From ZC4RG17 sp036259475 (lineage in GTDB: Bacteria > Actinomycetota > Acidimicrobiia > Spongiisociales > ZC4RG35): a stretch of 6,075 nt of DNA. A program made the position numbers and the translations under genes. The notes below the pieces were generated by a model. That model saw only the letters and a list, made by a program, of their open reading frames with translations, had not been told where the DNA came from and ran no database searches. This document shows, piece after piece, positions 1 to 6,075 of the stretch. Position 1 is the first letter of the stretch, and each line of letters begins with the position of its first letter. The stretch lies in NCBI GenBank assembly GCA_036259475.1, contig DATABS010000068.1, positions 1-6,075 of the forward strand. The letters run 5' to 3'.

Positions 1-656
1 GCGTGCTTGTTGACGCCGCCCGACGTCACGGCGTCGAGAAGTTCATCCACGTGTCGACCGACGAGGTATATGGCTCAGTCGCCGAGGGCTTCGCCCCCGA
101 GTCGGCGGTTCTCGACCCGTCGTCGCCATACTCGGCCTCCAAGGCGGGGTCTGACCTCCTCGTCCGATCCTATGGGGTCACGTTCGGTTACCCCGTAATC
201 GTCACGCGATGCACTAACAACTACGGCCCCTACCAGTTCCCGGAGAAGGTGATCCCGTTGTTCGTGACCAACCTGCTCGACGGCAAGAAGGTTCCCCTCT
301 ATGGCGATGGTCGCAATGAACGCGACTGGCTTTACGTCGAAGACCATTGTGCGGCCATCCATCTGCTGGTCGACGAAGGTGAACCGGGGGAGATCTACAA
401 CATCGGCGCCGATGCGCAGCTCCCAAACATCGAGCTGACCCGGCGCATCCTGGCAGCCTTTGCCCTCGACGAGTCCTGGATCGATCGAGTGACAGACCGT
501 CCCGGTCATGATCTCCGTTACGCCGTCGACTCTTCGAAGATCCGCCGGCTGGGCTGGGCTCCCGCCCATCCCTTCGACGAGAGGCTGGGCGACACCATCG
601 AATGGTACGAGCAACGCGCGGACTGGTGGCGCCCGATCAAGGCGGGAGAACGGTGA
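1..656 (+). CDS. rmlB: dTDP-glucose 4,6-dehydratase RmlB (5'-truncated by window edge)
   Basis: RmlB is a cytosolic, NAD-dependent extended short-chain dehydrogenase that converts dTDP-glucose to dTDP-4-keto-6-deoxyglucose, the second step of dTDP-L-rhamnose synthesis. About 217 C-terminal residues are visible; the family is usually about 330 long, so roughly the first third, with the GxxGxxG cofactor loop, lies upstream. Visible signatures are HVSTDEVYGS (the TDE supplies catalytic acid/base residues), YSASK (the YxxxK catalytic pair), TRCTNNYGPYQFPEK, and GDGRNERDWLYVEDH, which is typical of nucleotide-sugar dehydratases. The first codon visible in frame is a GTG at position 3, but it lies inside the conserved fold and is not the true start. 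The TGA at 654-656 overlaps the rmlA GTG start. The family call is very secure. The dTDP-glucose specificity is supported by the adjacent rmlA and rmlD. Confidence 0.95.
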   Translation, partial: VLVDAARRHGVEKFIHVSTDEVYGSVAEGFAPESAVLDPSSPYSASKAGSDLLVRSYGVTFGYPVIVTRCTNNYGPYQFPEKVIPLFVTNLLDGKKVPLYGDGRNERDWLYVEDHCAAIHLLVDEGEPGEIYNIGADAQLPNIELTRRILAAFALDESWIDRVTDRPGHDLRYAVDSSKIRRLGWAPAHPFDERLGDTIEWYEQRADWWRPIKAGER

Positions 657-1519
657 AGGGCATCCTGCTTGCGGGTGGCGCGGGAAGCCGGCTCGATCCG
701 ATCACCCGCGTGGCCTCCAAGCAGCTGCAGCCGGTGTATGACAAGCCGATGATCTACTACCCGCTCGCCACTCTGATGCAGGCGGGAATCCGCCAGCTCC
801 TGCTCATCACCACCCCCGAGGATATGCCGCGGTTTCAAGCGCTGCTGGGAGATGGTTCGATGTGGGGCATTGAGATTTCTTATGCAGTGCAGCCTGAGCC
901 AAAGGGCATAGCTCAGGCCTTCATCATCGGCTCAGACTTCGTGGGGTCGGATCCTGTGACCCTGATCCTCGGCGACAACATCTTCTACGGGCGGCTCGGG
1001 CTTGAGGAAGTGGTGGCGGAGTTCCGAGGTGGCGCCTTCGTGTTCGGATACCCCGTGCGGGATCCCGAGCGATACGGGGTGGTCGAGTTTGACAAGAACG
1101 GCACGGTGCTCTCCCTCGAGGAGAAGCCGTCGCGGCCCCGTTCCCGCTTCGCAGTTCCAGGAATCTACGTCTACGACGCCGAGGTTGTGAAGATCGCTTC
1201 GTCGATTCAACCGTCAGGACGGGACGAATTGGAGATAACCGATGTCAACAAGGTCTACCTCGAACGTGGTGAGCTGAGGGTTCAGATCATCGACCGAGGA
1301 GTGGCGTGGCTCGACAGTGGGACACATGACAGCCTCCTCGAGGCCGCGAATTTCATAGCCACCATCGAGCACCGGCAATCCATCAAGATCGCCTGCTTGG
1401 AGGAAATCGCCCTCTACAACGGTTTCGTAACCAGAGCTCATTTCGACGACCTAGTAGCCGCCCTGCCGAACTCGCCATATCGGCAGTACCTCGAGTCGCT
1501 GTCACTCGACGAGGTCTGA
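653..1519 (+). CDS. rmlA: glucose-1-phosphate thymidylyltransferase RmlA
   Basis: RmlA is a cytosolic nucleotidyltransferase that joins dTTP and glucose-1-phosphate to give dTDP-glucose and pyrophosphate, the first and usually feedback-controlled step of dTDP-rhamnose synthesis. From the GTG at 653 the product is 288 aa, matching the usual 286-300 aa. Motifs in order are the nucleotide-binding loop LLAGGAGSRLDPIT (residues 5-18), SKQLQPVYDKPMIYYPL (22-38), LGDNIFYG with metal-binding Asp108 (106-113), EEKP (156-159), RDELEITDVN (190-199) and WLDSGTH (219-225). The start is chosen because the loop must lie within about 10 residues of the N terminus. An in-frame start at 602 would add 17 unrelated residues and overlap rmlB by 55 nt. 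A GGGAG at 644-648 is a reasonable ribosome binding site. The GTGA overlap with rmlB indicates coupled translation. No lesions are seen. Confidence 0.97.
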   Translation: MKGILLAGGAGSRLDPITRVASKQLQPVYDKPMIYYPLATLMQAGIRQLLLITTPEDMPRFQALLGDGSMWGIEISYAVQPEPKGIAQAFIIGSDFVGSDPVTLILGDNIFYGRLGLEEVVAEFRGGAFVFGYPVRDPERYGVVEFDKNGTVLSLEEKPSRPRSRFAVPGIYVYDAEVVKIASSIQPSGRDELEITDVNKVYLERGELRVQIIDRGVAWLDSGTHDSLLEAANFIATIEHRQSIKIACLEEIALYNGFVTRAHFDDLVAALPNSPYRQYLESLSLDEV

Positions 1520-2383
1520 GTGTCGCAGCGTCGAGTGCTGATAATCGGAGCAGGGGGACAACTCGGCACGGCGTTCGCGGAGCTCCTACCCGACGCCCGT
1601 CGCGTGACCCGGGAGAGGCTGGACCTCGCTGAGGCATCTCCGGCTGATCTGGGTCGGCTGCTTCACGAATCCGGGGCCTCCGTTGTCATCAACTGCGCGG
1701 CGTACACCAACGTGGACCAGGCCGAATTGGAAGAGGCGCTTGCAACGCAGGTCAACGGATGGGCAGTCGGGAGGCTCGCCGCCGTCGCGGCAGAATTGGA
1801 TATTCGTCTGATCACCTACTCGACCGATTACGTGTTCGACGGCCAGGGGCAAAGGCCGTATCTCGAGAGCGACATGACGGATCCCGTCAACGCCTACGGA
1901 CGTAGCAAGCTCGTCGGGGAGCGGGAGGCCCTCGTCACCGATGCCTCGATTCTGGTCATCCGTACTTCTTGGGTCCTGTCCGCAACTCATCGAAACTTCG
2001 TGACCGCCATCCTGTCCCGAGCCCGACAAGGCCAACCGCTTAAGGTGGTGGCGGATCAGAGAGGTTGTCCAACGATCGCCGCCGATCTGGCCGTCGCCAC
2101 ATTGGCGGGCCTCGAAGCTGAAGCGACCGGATTGTTGCACTTGACGAATCGAGGTGAGACGACCTGGTTTGACCTTGCACGGACCGCCATCGAGGCAGCA
2201 GACCTCGACTCGTCCCTGGTGAGTCCATGCCCGACCGAGGACTACCCGACTCCAGCGCGGCGTCCGGCATACTCGGTGCTCGGCTCGGAAGTGGCCCCGA
2301 AGCTCGGTCTCGAGCCGCTGCCCCATTGGACGAGCTCGATCGAGAGTGTCGTCAGCGGTTCCATGCGCCTGATCGGAGGCTGA
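1520..2383 (+). CDS. rmlD: dTDP-4-dehydrorhamnose reductase RmlD
   Basis: RmlD is a NAD(P)H-dependent short-chain dehydrogenase that reduces dTDP-4-keto-L-rhamnose to dTDP-L-rhamnose, the last step of the pathway. It is 287 aa, normal for the family. Visible motifs are the cofactor loop GAGGQLG (residues 10-16), INCAAYTNVDQAE (57-69), STDYVFDG (101-108) and the catalytic YGRSK, with Tyr126 and Lys130. Later family segments include IRTSWVLS and DQRGCPTIAADLA. The GTG start directly follows the rmlA TGA. GAGG at 1511-1514 gives a 5-nt-spaced ribosome binding site inside the end of rmlA, so the two genes should be co-translated. The substrate, dTDP-4-keto-L-rhamnose, requires RmlC, whose gene is not next to rmlD here. 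The gene ends the plus-strand operon and faces a convergent gene. Confidence 0.95.
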   Translation: MSQRRVLIIGAGGQLGTAFAELLPDARRVTRERLDLAEASPADLGRLLHESGASVVINCAAYTNVDQAELEEALATQVNGWAVGRLAAVAAELDIRLITYSTDYVFDGQGQRPYLESDMTDPVNAYGRSKLVGEREALVTDASILVIRTSWVLSATHRNFVTAILSRARQGQPLKVVADQRGCPTIAADLAVATLAGLEAEATGLLHLTNRGETTWFDLARTAIEAADLDSSLVSPCPTEDYPTPARRPAYSVLGSEVAPKLGLEPLPHWTSSIESVVSGSMRLIGG

Positions 2384-2450
2384 CTTTCGGCTGCGGCGGA
2401 ATTCATGGCGGCGGTCGCGCGCCGGTCGCTCCAGCCGTATCAAGTCCCGT

Positions 2451-4103
2451 CTAGCTGATCCACCGTTCCAACGTCAGGCCGGCCAGCGGGGGACGCGTTG
2501 CCAGCTTCAAGAAGTCCTCGTCACCCCTCACGTAGGTGTTGTCGTCGTGGCGTACGCGTACGAAGTCGAACCAGTGAGTCGAATACAAGCGATGCCCTTC
2601 GGCAGTCATTCGCTCCCAGAGCATGGAATCGACGCTCCGATTTACCCGGCGAAACCCATACCGGCGCACCAGTTCCGTCCGAGCCAGCATCGTCGCCCCA
2701 GGGAGGTGATGGACAAATCGCTCTTGGTCGTCGATCCGCCAGTCGACCATGACATCGGACGCCGTCAGGTACGTCGTGTTGGCGAGCTTTCCAACCGCGG
2801 CGGCGCCCGAGTATCTGGCAGCCAGGACGAGATCGGTCAGGTGGTGGCTCCCGTAATGATCATCGTCATCCATCTTCGCAACATATTCTCCATTGGCAGC
2901 GTCGAGACCGGCGTTGAGGCAGTCACCGAGCGTCCAACGATCGGGGCAACCCACCACCTGCGTCGGATCGTCGACGCGTTCGAGTAGGCGTTGGACCTCG
3001 GCGACGTTGAATCGCTCCACGCCGTGGAGTAGAAGGGACAGCTCCTTTCTTGGCCATCGCTGCACCGCAAAAGATTCGAGCAGACGCTGAACCTGTTCAG
3101 GTCGTTTGGTAGCCGCCAACACAGTGATCCGTTCGGGGGCTACAACCGGTATTCCAATCTGGTGGAGGATCTGCTCGAACCGGCTCCTCGGCGTGTGAGT
3201 CATGAATACATGTCGACGCGCGGAGACCGATAGCCTCCCCCGCTCCACCTCGTCTGAGAGTCGATCGAAGGCGTTCGTGACGTCCTGGGGCGACTCGACT
3301 CTCACGTAGCGATCTGGAAGGAGCGCGTCGAGAACTGTTGAGGGCCGTGACATGACGGGCGTCCCCGACGCGATCGCCGCGAGAGCCCATGAAAGCTCGT
3401 CACGACTCTCGGCCCCTGACGGCAAGAACACGGCCCTATAGCGTTTGACGATCACCGAGAGGCGGTCGGGCTCGGGGTGTTTGACGTTGTGATGGCCGGG
3501 AAAGAAGCCATCCGCCCTCGGCCCATACAGGTGGACTTCATCGGCTACAGGATCCAGCAAACCGACATCAGCCTCCGCCAGCGCCGACCAGGTGAGCGCG
3601 AGGACTCCGTTCGCGGGCTGACGCCTCCATCCGATCGGATTGTGGACCCGCGGATCCGCCACAGGTATGAACATCGGAGGGCGATCCGACGATTCCGTAG
3701 TCGCTCGGGCAGCGTTGTCTACGTGAACAAGATGGGCTCGCCTGGCGAGCCGTGAAGCGATGTGGTGTTCTGCGGTAGCGATCAACACGACCGGTATTTC
3801 GTGTTCGCTGCGAGGCGTCTCCAAGTCATCGAGTGACTCGGTCGGCGCAGGCTCGACGAGAACCAGATCGAAGTCCATCGATGGCTCGTCCAGAACATCG
3901 AAGGACGGGGCGACATCTGAGAATCTGTCGAGGGCTCCGAGATGCGCTACTCGCAGATGCGGGTAGTGAAGGGGCTCACCGGGCGAAGCAAGCTCACTTG
4001 CGGCCTCCCGAGAAACTCCTGATGGGGACCGCCTTCGCAACCGCCTCAACATGACGGCTTCGACCTCCGGAAGGGTGCGAGCATATGCCGGGCTCTCGAC
4101 CAA
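2451..4103 (-). CDS. two-module glycosyltransferase: CgeB/YkvP-like module plus GT2 (CgeD-like) module
   Basis: This is a putative cytosolic glycosyltransferase of surface glycan assembly. Counting from the TTG at 4103 it has 550 aa. Residues about 50-150 look like a Rossmann-type strand-helix region (LRVAHLGAL, FDLVLVEPAP, IPVVLIATAEHH, HLVHVDNA). Residues about 222-315 resemble the C-terminal half of CgeB/YkvP-like GT-B enzymes (FLPSGAESRDELSWALAAIASGTPVMSR, shown here as FLPSGAESRDELSWALAA then IASGTPVMSR; followed by a helical tail RRHVFMTHTPRSRFEQIL). Residues about 325-550 are a GT2 GT-A module: ITVLAATKRPEQ, WTLGDCLNAGLDAANGEY, metal motif MDDDDHYG (411-418), AAVGK, PGATMLAR and VDSMLWE. 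Donor and acceptor are unknown. No signal peptide or membrane segment is seen. The start is uncertain: ATG at 4052 (codon 18) has a GGAGG at 4064-4068, while the frame is also open upstream to 4283 without ATG, GTG or TTG. The gene faces rmlD convergently and its relative at 4278 divergently. Confidence 0.85.
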   Translation of the reverse strand: MVESPAYARTLPEVEAVMLRRLRRRSPSGVSREAASELASPGEPLHYPHLRVAHLGALDRFSDVAPSFDVLDEPSMDFDLVLVEPAPTESLDDLETPRSEHEIPVVLIATAEHHIASRLARRAHLVHVDNAARATTESSDRPPMFIPVADPRVHNPIGWRRQPANGVLALTWSALAEADVGLLDPVADEVHLYGPRADGFFPGHHNVKHPEPDRLSVIVKRYRAVFLPSGAESRDELSWALAAIASGTPVMSRPSTVLDALLPDRYVRVESPQDVTNAFDRLSDEVERGRLSVSARRHVFMTHTPRSRFEQILHQIGIPVVAPERITVLAATKRPEQVQRLLESFAVQRWPRKELSLLLHGVERFNVAEVQRLLERVDDPTQVVGCPDRWTLGDCLNAGLDAANGEYVAKMDDDDHYGSHHLTDLVLAARYSGAAAVGKLANTTYLTASDVMVDWRIDDQERFVHHLPGATMLARTELVRRYGFRRVNRSVDSMLWERMTAEGHRLYSTHWFDFVRVRHDDNTYVRGDEDFLKLATRPPLAGLTLERWIS

Positions 4104-4277
4104 TCCATCGAGATCGATCGTGTGGCTCTCTTGGAAAGCGAGTTCGGTGCGTGCCGTCTCTGCATGGAGTAACTCAACGGTATCGGCTTTGCTGCAGGCG
4201 AGCTCAAACCGCTCTATCGGGATCCCGACTTGAGGGCATGCGATGAATCGAGGTCTTCGACGCTCTAGCGTGTTGCT
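4104..4277. other. divergent intergenic region between the two glycosyltransferases, possibly partly coding on the minus strand
   Basis: These 174 bp separate the annotated starts of the two head-to-head glycosyltransferase genes and must carry at least the plus-gene promoter. On the minus strand, the reading frame of the 2451-4103 gene continues through the whole stretch and stops only at TGA 4286-4284. It reads as a plausible acidic, helix-forming peptide (for example ERFELACSKADTVELLHAE), yet contains no ATG, GTG or TTG. A weak minus-strand TANNNT (TACCGT at 4182-4177) could be a -10 element if the gene starts at 4103 or 4052. No clear hairpin, operator palindrome or RNA gene is seen. The choice between leader and coding sequence is left open. 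Confidence 0.4.
4266..4271 (+). promoter_or_regulatory. candidate -10 element for a leaderless transcript of the 4278 gene
   Basis: TAGCGT fits the TANNNT form of actinobacterial -10 boxes and ends 6 nt before the ATG at 4278. Transcription would therefore begin at or next to the A of the start codon. No Shine-Dalgarno sequence lies at a useful distance, which agrees with leaderless translation. No good -35 box is visible at the normal spacing, and such a short motif occurs often by chance, so this is only a suggestion. Confidence 0.3.
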
Positions 4278-5630
4278 ATGGCATCAGCGGACGAGGACGT
4301 CGGAAAGCTTCGGGAGCTGGTCGCCGACGAACGGGCTCGCCGAGCCAGGACGGAGAAACAGCTCGCCGCCCAAAAGGCGGAAACTGCGCGGTGGCGTCGC
4401 AGGGCGCGCCAGGTGGAACTGGCTTCAAAGGCATTTATCCGCCTTCCGACCTTCCGTTCGGCCCCGACGGTGGCCGAGCCTGCGAGTGCGGGTCCCGTAG
4501 CATTCCCGGCGATCCGCGCCGGGATCGGCGGTGCACCCACGTGGCTGGTTCGGGCAATGGAGACGGTGGACCTCGTCGGTCTCGATGAGGCGGGCCTCGC
4601 GATGCTCGACGTGGTGATCGTCGGTGGCGGCTCCGTCGTTGCTGGCGTCGAGGAGTTGATCAAGTGGCCGGTCCGCCCTCCCCTGATCGCCTTCTCACCC
4701 ACCGGCGAACTCGAGCGAGTACTGGCCACAACGGAATGCGCTGTCGTGGTTGGCGACTCCTCGGTGCCTGCGGTCGTTCGGGTGGGTGATGTCGTCCCGC
4801 TCGGCCCGCTGACCCAGGGCTACCAGTCCGAGCCCCAAGAGATCGCTCGCCGGGTGACCGGGGGTCTCGACCGAACTGTCGCCTCCGTAACGCACGAACT
4901 TCTCCGGTCAGCAGGCCTCGGTCTTCCTTCTCCAATTCCCACAGTCAGCACTATCGCAGTCACGAATCGTCCGGACCGAGTTCGCACGCTTCTAGAGACA
5001 CTTCGAGCGCTGCAGTACGCCGACCTTCGGATCGAGTTGGGTACTCATGGATTCACCTTGGACTTCAGCGACCGGCAGGTTGCGGAATCCTGGTTCGGGG
5101 ATCGTCTGACGATTCGGGAATTTCCCGAGCAGTGGCCGCTCGGTCGGTGCCTCAATGAGGTGATCGAAGGAACCACCAGCAATCTGTGGGCGAAGATCGA
5201 CGACGACGACTTTTACGGTCCGACGTACCTTCAGGAAGCGGTGATCGAGCTGCTGACTACCGGTGCTGAACTGGTCGGTAAGCAGACCCACCACCTGTAC
5301 GACTCGACCCTCGACCGTACCTACCTGCTCCAACCGGGTAATGAGTACCGCGACACCGCATACGTGCCCGGTGCCACATTCGTTGGCCGACGCGGCGCCT
5401 GGGAGCGTGTTCCATTCGCCCACCGTCGTGCTCGAGTGGATTCGACCTTCGTGCGCGGGATGGGCGCCGTCGGGCTCTCGATCTACTCGACCTCTCGGTT
5501 CGAATTTGCTGTCGGACGTGGTGGTGGCGATCACACCTGGCACGTGGATGAGACCTTCTACCAGGCGAGGGGCCGCCCGATCGGAGACGGGTTCCGCAGA
5601 GACGACATTTTCCTACCCGCGATGGGCTGA
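4278..5630 (+). CDS. GT2-family glycosyltransferase with N-terminal coiled coil (shortened relative of the 2451-4103 gene)
   Basis: This is a putative cytosolic glycosyltransferase, 450 aa, donor and acceptor unknown. Residues about 8-50 are highly charged and Ala/Arg/Glu rich (KLRELVADERARRARTEKQL), a likely coiled coil. Residues about 85-195 look like a Rossmann-type remnant (LDVVIVGGGSVV, PPLIAFSPTGELERV, CAVVVGDSSV, DVVPLGPL) and parallel residues 75-150 of the divergent neighbour. Residues about 223-450 are a GT2 GT-A module: STIAVTNRPDRV, WPLGRCLNE, metal motif KIDDDDFYGPTYL with Asp308-311, ELVGKQTHH, VPGATFVGRRG, VDSTFVRGM, IYSTSRFEF and DHTWHVDE. The CgeB-like segment present in the neighbour is absent. 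No membrane segment or signal peptide is seen. ATG at 4278 is the start that includes the whole coiled coil. It lacks a ribosome binding site and may be leaderless. The GT2 call is strong; the function beyond glycan synthesis is inference from context. Confidence 0.86.
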   Translation: MASADEDVGKLRELVADERARRARTEKQLAAQKAETARWRRRARQVELASKAFIRLPTFRSAPTVAEPASAGPVAFPAIRAGIGGAPTWLVRAMETVDLVGLDEAGLAMLDVVIVGGGSVVAGVEELIKWPVRPPLIAFSPTGELERVLATTECAVVVGDSSVPAVVRVGDVVPLGPLTQGYQSEPQEIARRVTGGLDRTVASVTHELLRSAGLGLPSPIPTVSTIAVTNRPDRVRTLLETLRALQYADLRIELGTHGFTLDFSDRQVAESWFGDRLTIREFPEQWPLGRCLNEVIEGTTSNLWAKIDDDDFYGPTYLQEAVIELLTTGAELVGKQTHHLYDSTLDRTYLLQPGNEYRDTAYVPGATFVGRRGAWERVPFAHRRARVDSTFVRGMGAVGLSIYSTSRFEFAVGRGGGDHTWHVDETFYQARGRPIGDGFRRDDIFLPAMG

Positions 5631-5692
5631 CTGGCCGCGGCACGGATAAGCCGATTAAGGTCGCTTCGTCCCCTACCGATTCAGTCATCCCA

Positions 5693-6075
5693 ATGACAAG
5701 GTTCTTTCCACGCGTCCTCTTTGCCGCCTGCGCTCTGAGCGCCCTGTCACTCTCCGCCCTCGCCCAGGAGGATCCGCCGACTGAGCCGAGCGACGTCTAC
5801 GGCATCGCCTTCCCTATCGACGGTCCTCACAGCGACAACTACGACAACTTCGGTGATTGCCGTTCCGGCTGCTCCCGCGCTCACGAAGGGGCCGACATCA
5901 TGGCCGACAAGCTGACCCCCGTGGTCGCTGCCGCCGATGGTGTCGTGACCTCCGTTCGAGGGATCGAACTGGACGGGACTCCGGTCCCCGGCGGTTCACA
6001 GTGGCTGGTCGTCCAGCACGACGGGTGGCAGACCCGATACCTCCATCTCAACAACGACACCGCCGGCACCGATGA
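5693..6075 (+). CDS. secreted M23-family metallopeptidase (3'-truncated by window edge)
   Basis: M23 peptidases are zinc endopeptidases or their inactive relatives that usually act on peptidoglycan cross-links outside the membrane. Translation from the ATG at 5693 gives 127 codons before the window ends. Residues 1-24 are a signal peptide: Arg3 and Arg7, a hydrophobic run from Val8 to Leu23, and an Ala-Leu-Ala cleavage site before Gln25. A short linker follows, then the M23 fold: FPIDGPHSDNYDNFGD, the zinc-binding HEGAD (His64, Asp68), TPVVAAADGVV, WLVVQHDG and RYLHLN with the catalytic-type His118. The HxH motif that would give the third zinc ligand lies past the edge, so activity cannot be judged. 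Cys56 and Cys60 just before the zinc site could form a disulfide. There is no Shine-Dalgarno sequence ahead of the ATG. The 62-bp gap after the glycosyltransferase shows no clear terminator, so co-transcription is possible but unproven. Confidence 0.85.
   Translation, partial: MTRFFPRVLFAACALSALSLSALAQEDPPTEPSDVYGIAFPIDGPHSDNYDNFGDCRSGCSRAHEGADIMADKLTPVVAAADGVVTSVRGIELDGTPVPGGSQWLVVQHDGWQTRYLHLNNDTAGTD

Noticed and set aside
75..614. Minus-strand open frame (179 codons) opposite rmlB
   Set aside because: It lies wholly within conserved rmlB sequence and its translation shows no family motif.
602..652. Upstream in-frame start for rmlA at 602
   Set aside because: It would add 17 residues unlike the family N terminus and overlap rmlB by 55 nt. 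The GTG at 653 puts the nucleotide-binding loop at the expected position.
1586..2443. Long minus-strand open frame (285 codons) opposite rmlD
   Set aside because: It is antisense to a clear rmlD with intact motifs, and its translation is Arg/Gly/His rich with no recognisable domain. This is typical of high-GC codon bias opening the opposite strand.
2384..2450. Possible bidirectional terminator between rmlD and the convergent glycosyltransferase
   Set aside because: Only a 4-bp GGCG/CGCC stem and a CGGTCGC direct repeat are visible. There is no stable hairpin or T tract.
2547..2987. Plus-strand open frame (146 codons) opposite the GT2 module
   Set aside because: The minus strand here encodes the DDDD metal motif and other GT2 landmarks. 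The plus-strand translation has no domain-like pattern.
5720..5731. Lipobox-like FAAC in the signal peptide of the M23 protein
   Set aside because: The hydrophobic stretch before Cys13 is too short for a lipoprotein signal and continues past it to a good Ala-Leu-Ala cleavage site, so an ordinary signal peptide is more likely.
5857..6075. Plus-strand open frame starting at 5857
   Set aside because: It is out of frame with the M23 coding sequence, which shows a signal peptide and HEGAD/YLHL motifs. The 5857 translation is Arg-rich with no motif.

Overview
This is a high-GC chromosomal segment with GTG/TTG starts and tightly packed genes. It looks like an actinobacterium, and Acidimicrobiia-like is my best guess from general gene style; no marker gene here fixes the taxonomy. 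The theme is cell-surface polysaccharide: activated deoxysugar synthesis beside glycosyltransferases and a secreted cell-wall peptidase.

Layout. Positions 1-2383 (+) hold a dTDP-L-rhamnose operon: the 3' two-thirds of rmlB (cut by the window edge), rmlA and rmlD. The rmlB stop and rmlA start overlap as GTGA, and the rmlA stop abuts the rmlD start, so translation is probably coupled. rmlC, the 3,5-epimerase gene needed to complete the pathway, is not in the window. A 67-bp convergent gap (2384-2450) follows, with no convincing terminator. Positions 2451-4103 (-) encode a large two-module glycosyltransferase: a degenerate GT-B-like CgeB/YkvP-type module followed by a GT2 (GT-A, CgeD-like) module with a DDDD metal motif. 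Head-to-head with it, 4278-5630 (+) encodes a shorter relative with an N-terminal coiled coil, a remnant of the N-terminal Rossmann-like region and the same type of GT2 module, but without the CgeB-like middle. The 174 bp between them is the divergent control region. In the minus-gene frame it also stays open back to 4283 without a usual start codon, so the 5' end of that gene is unresolved. From 5693 (+) to the window edge is the beginning of a secreted M23-family metallopeptidase with a signal peptide, which runs off the right edge.

How they fit together. The Rml enzymes make the dTDP-sugar donor. The two GT2-containing enzymes are candidates for building a rhamnose-containing or other surface glycan, though their donors and acceptors cannot be read from the sequence. 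The M23 protein probably acts on peptidoglycan outside the membrane. The least ordinary element is the divergent pair of related glycosyltransferases, one apparently reduced in its middle relative to the other. I saw no mobile element, CRISPR array, tRNA or rRNA.
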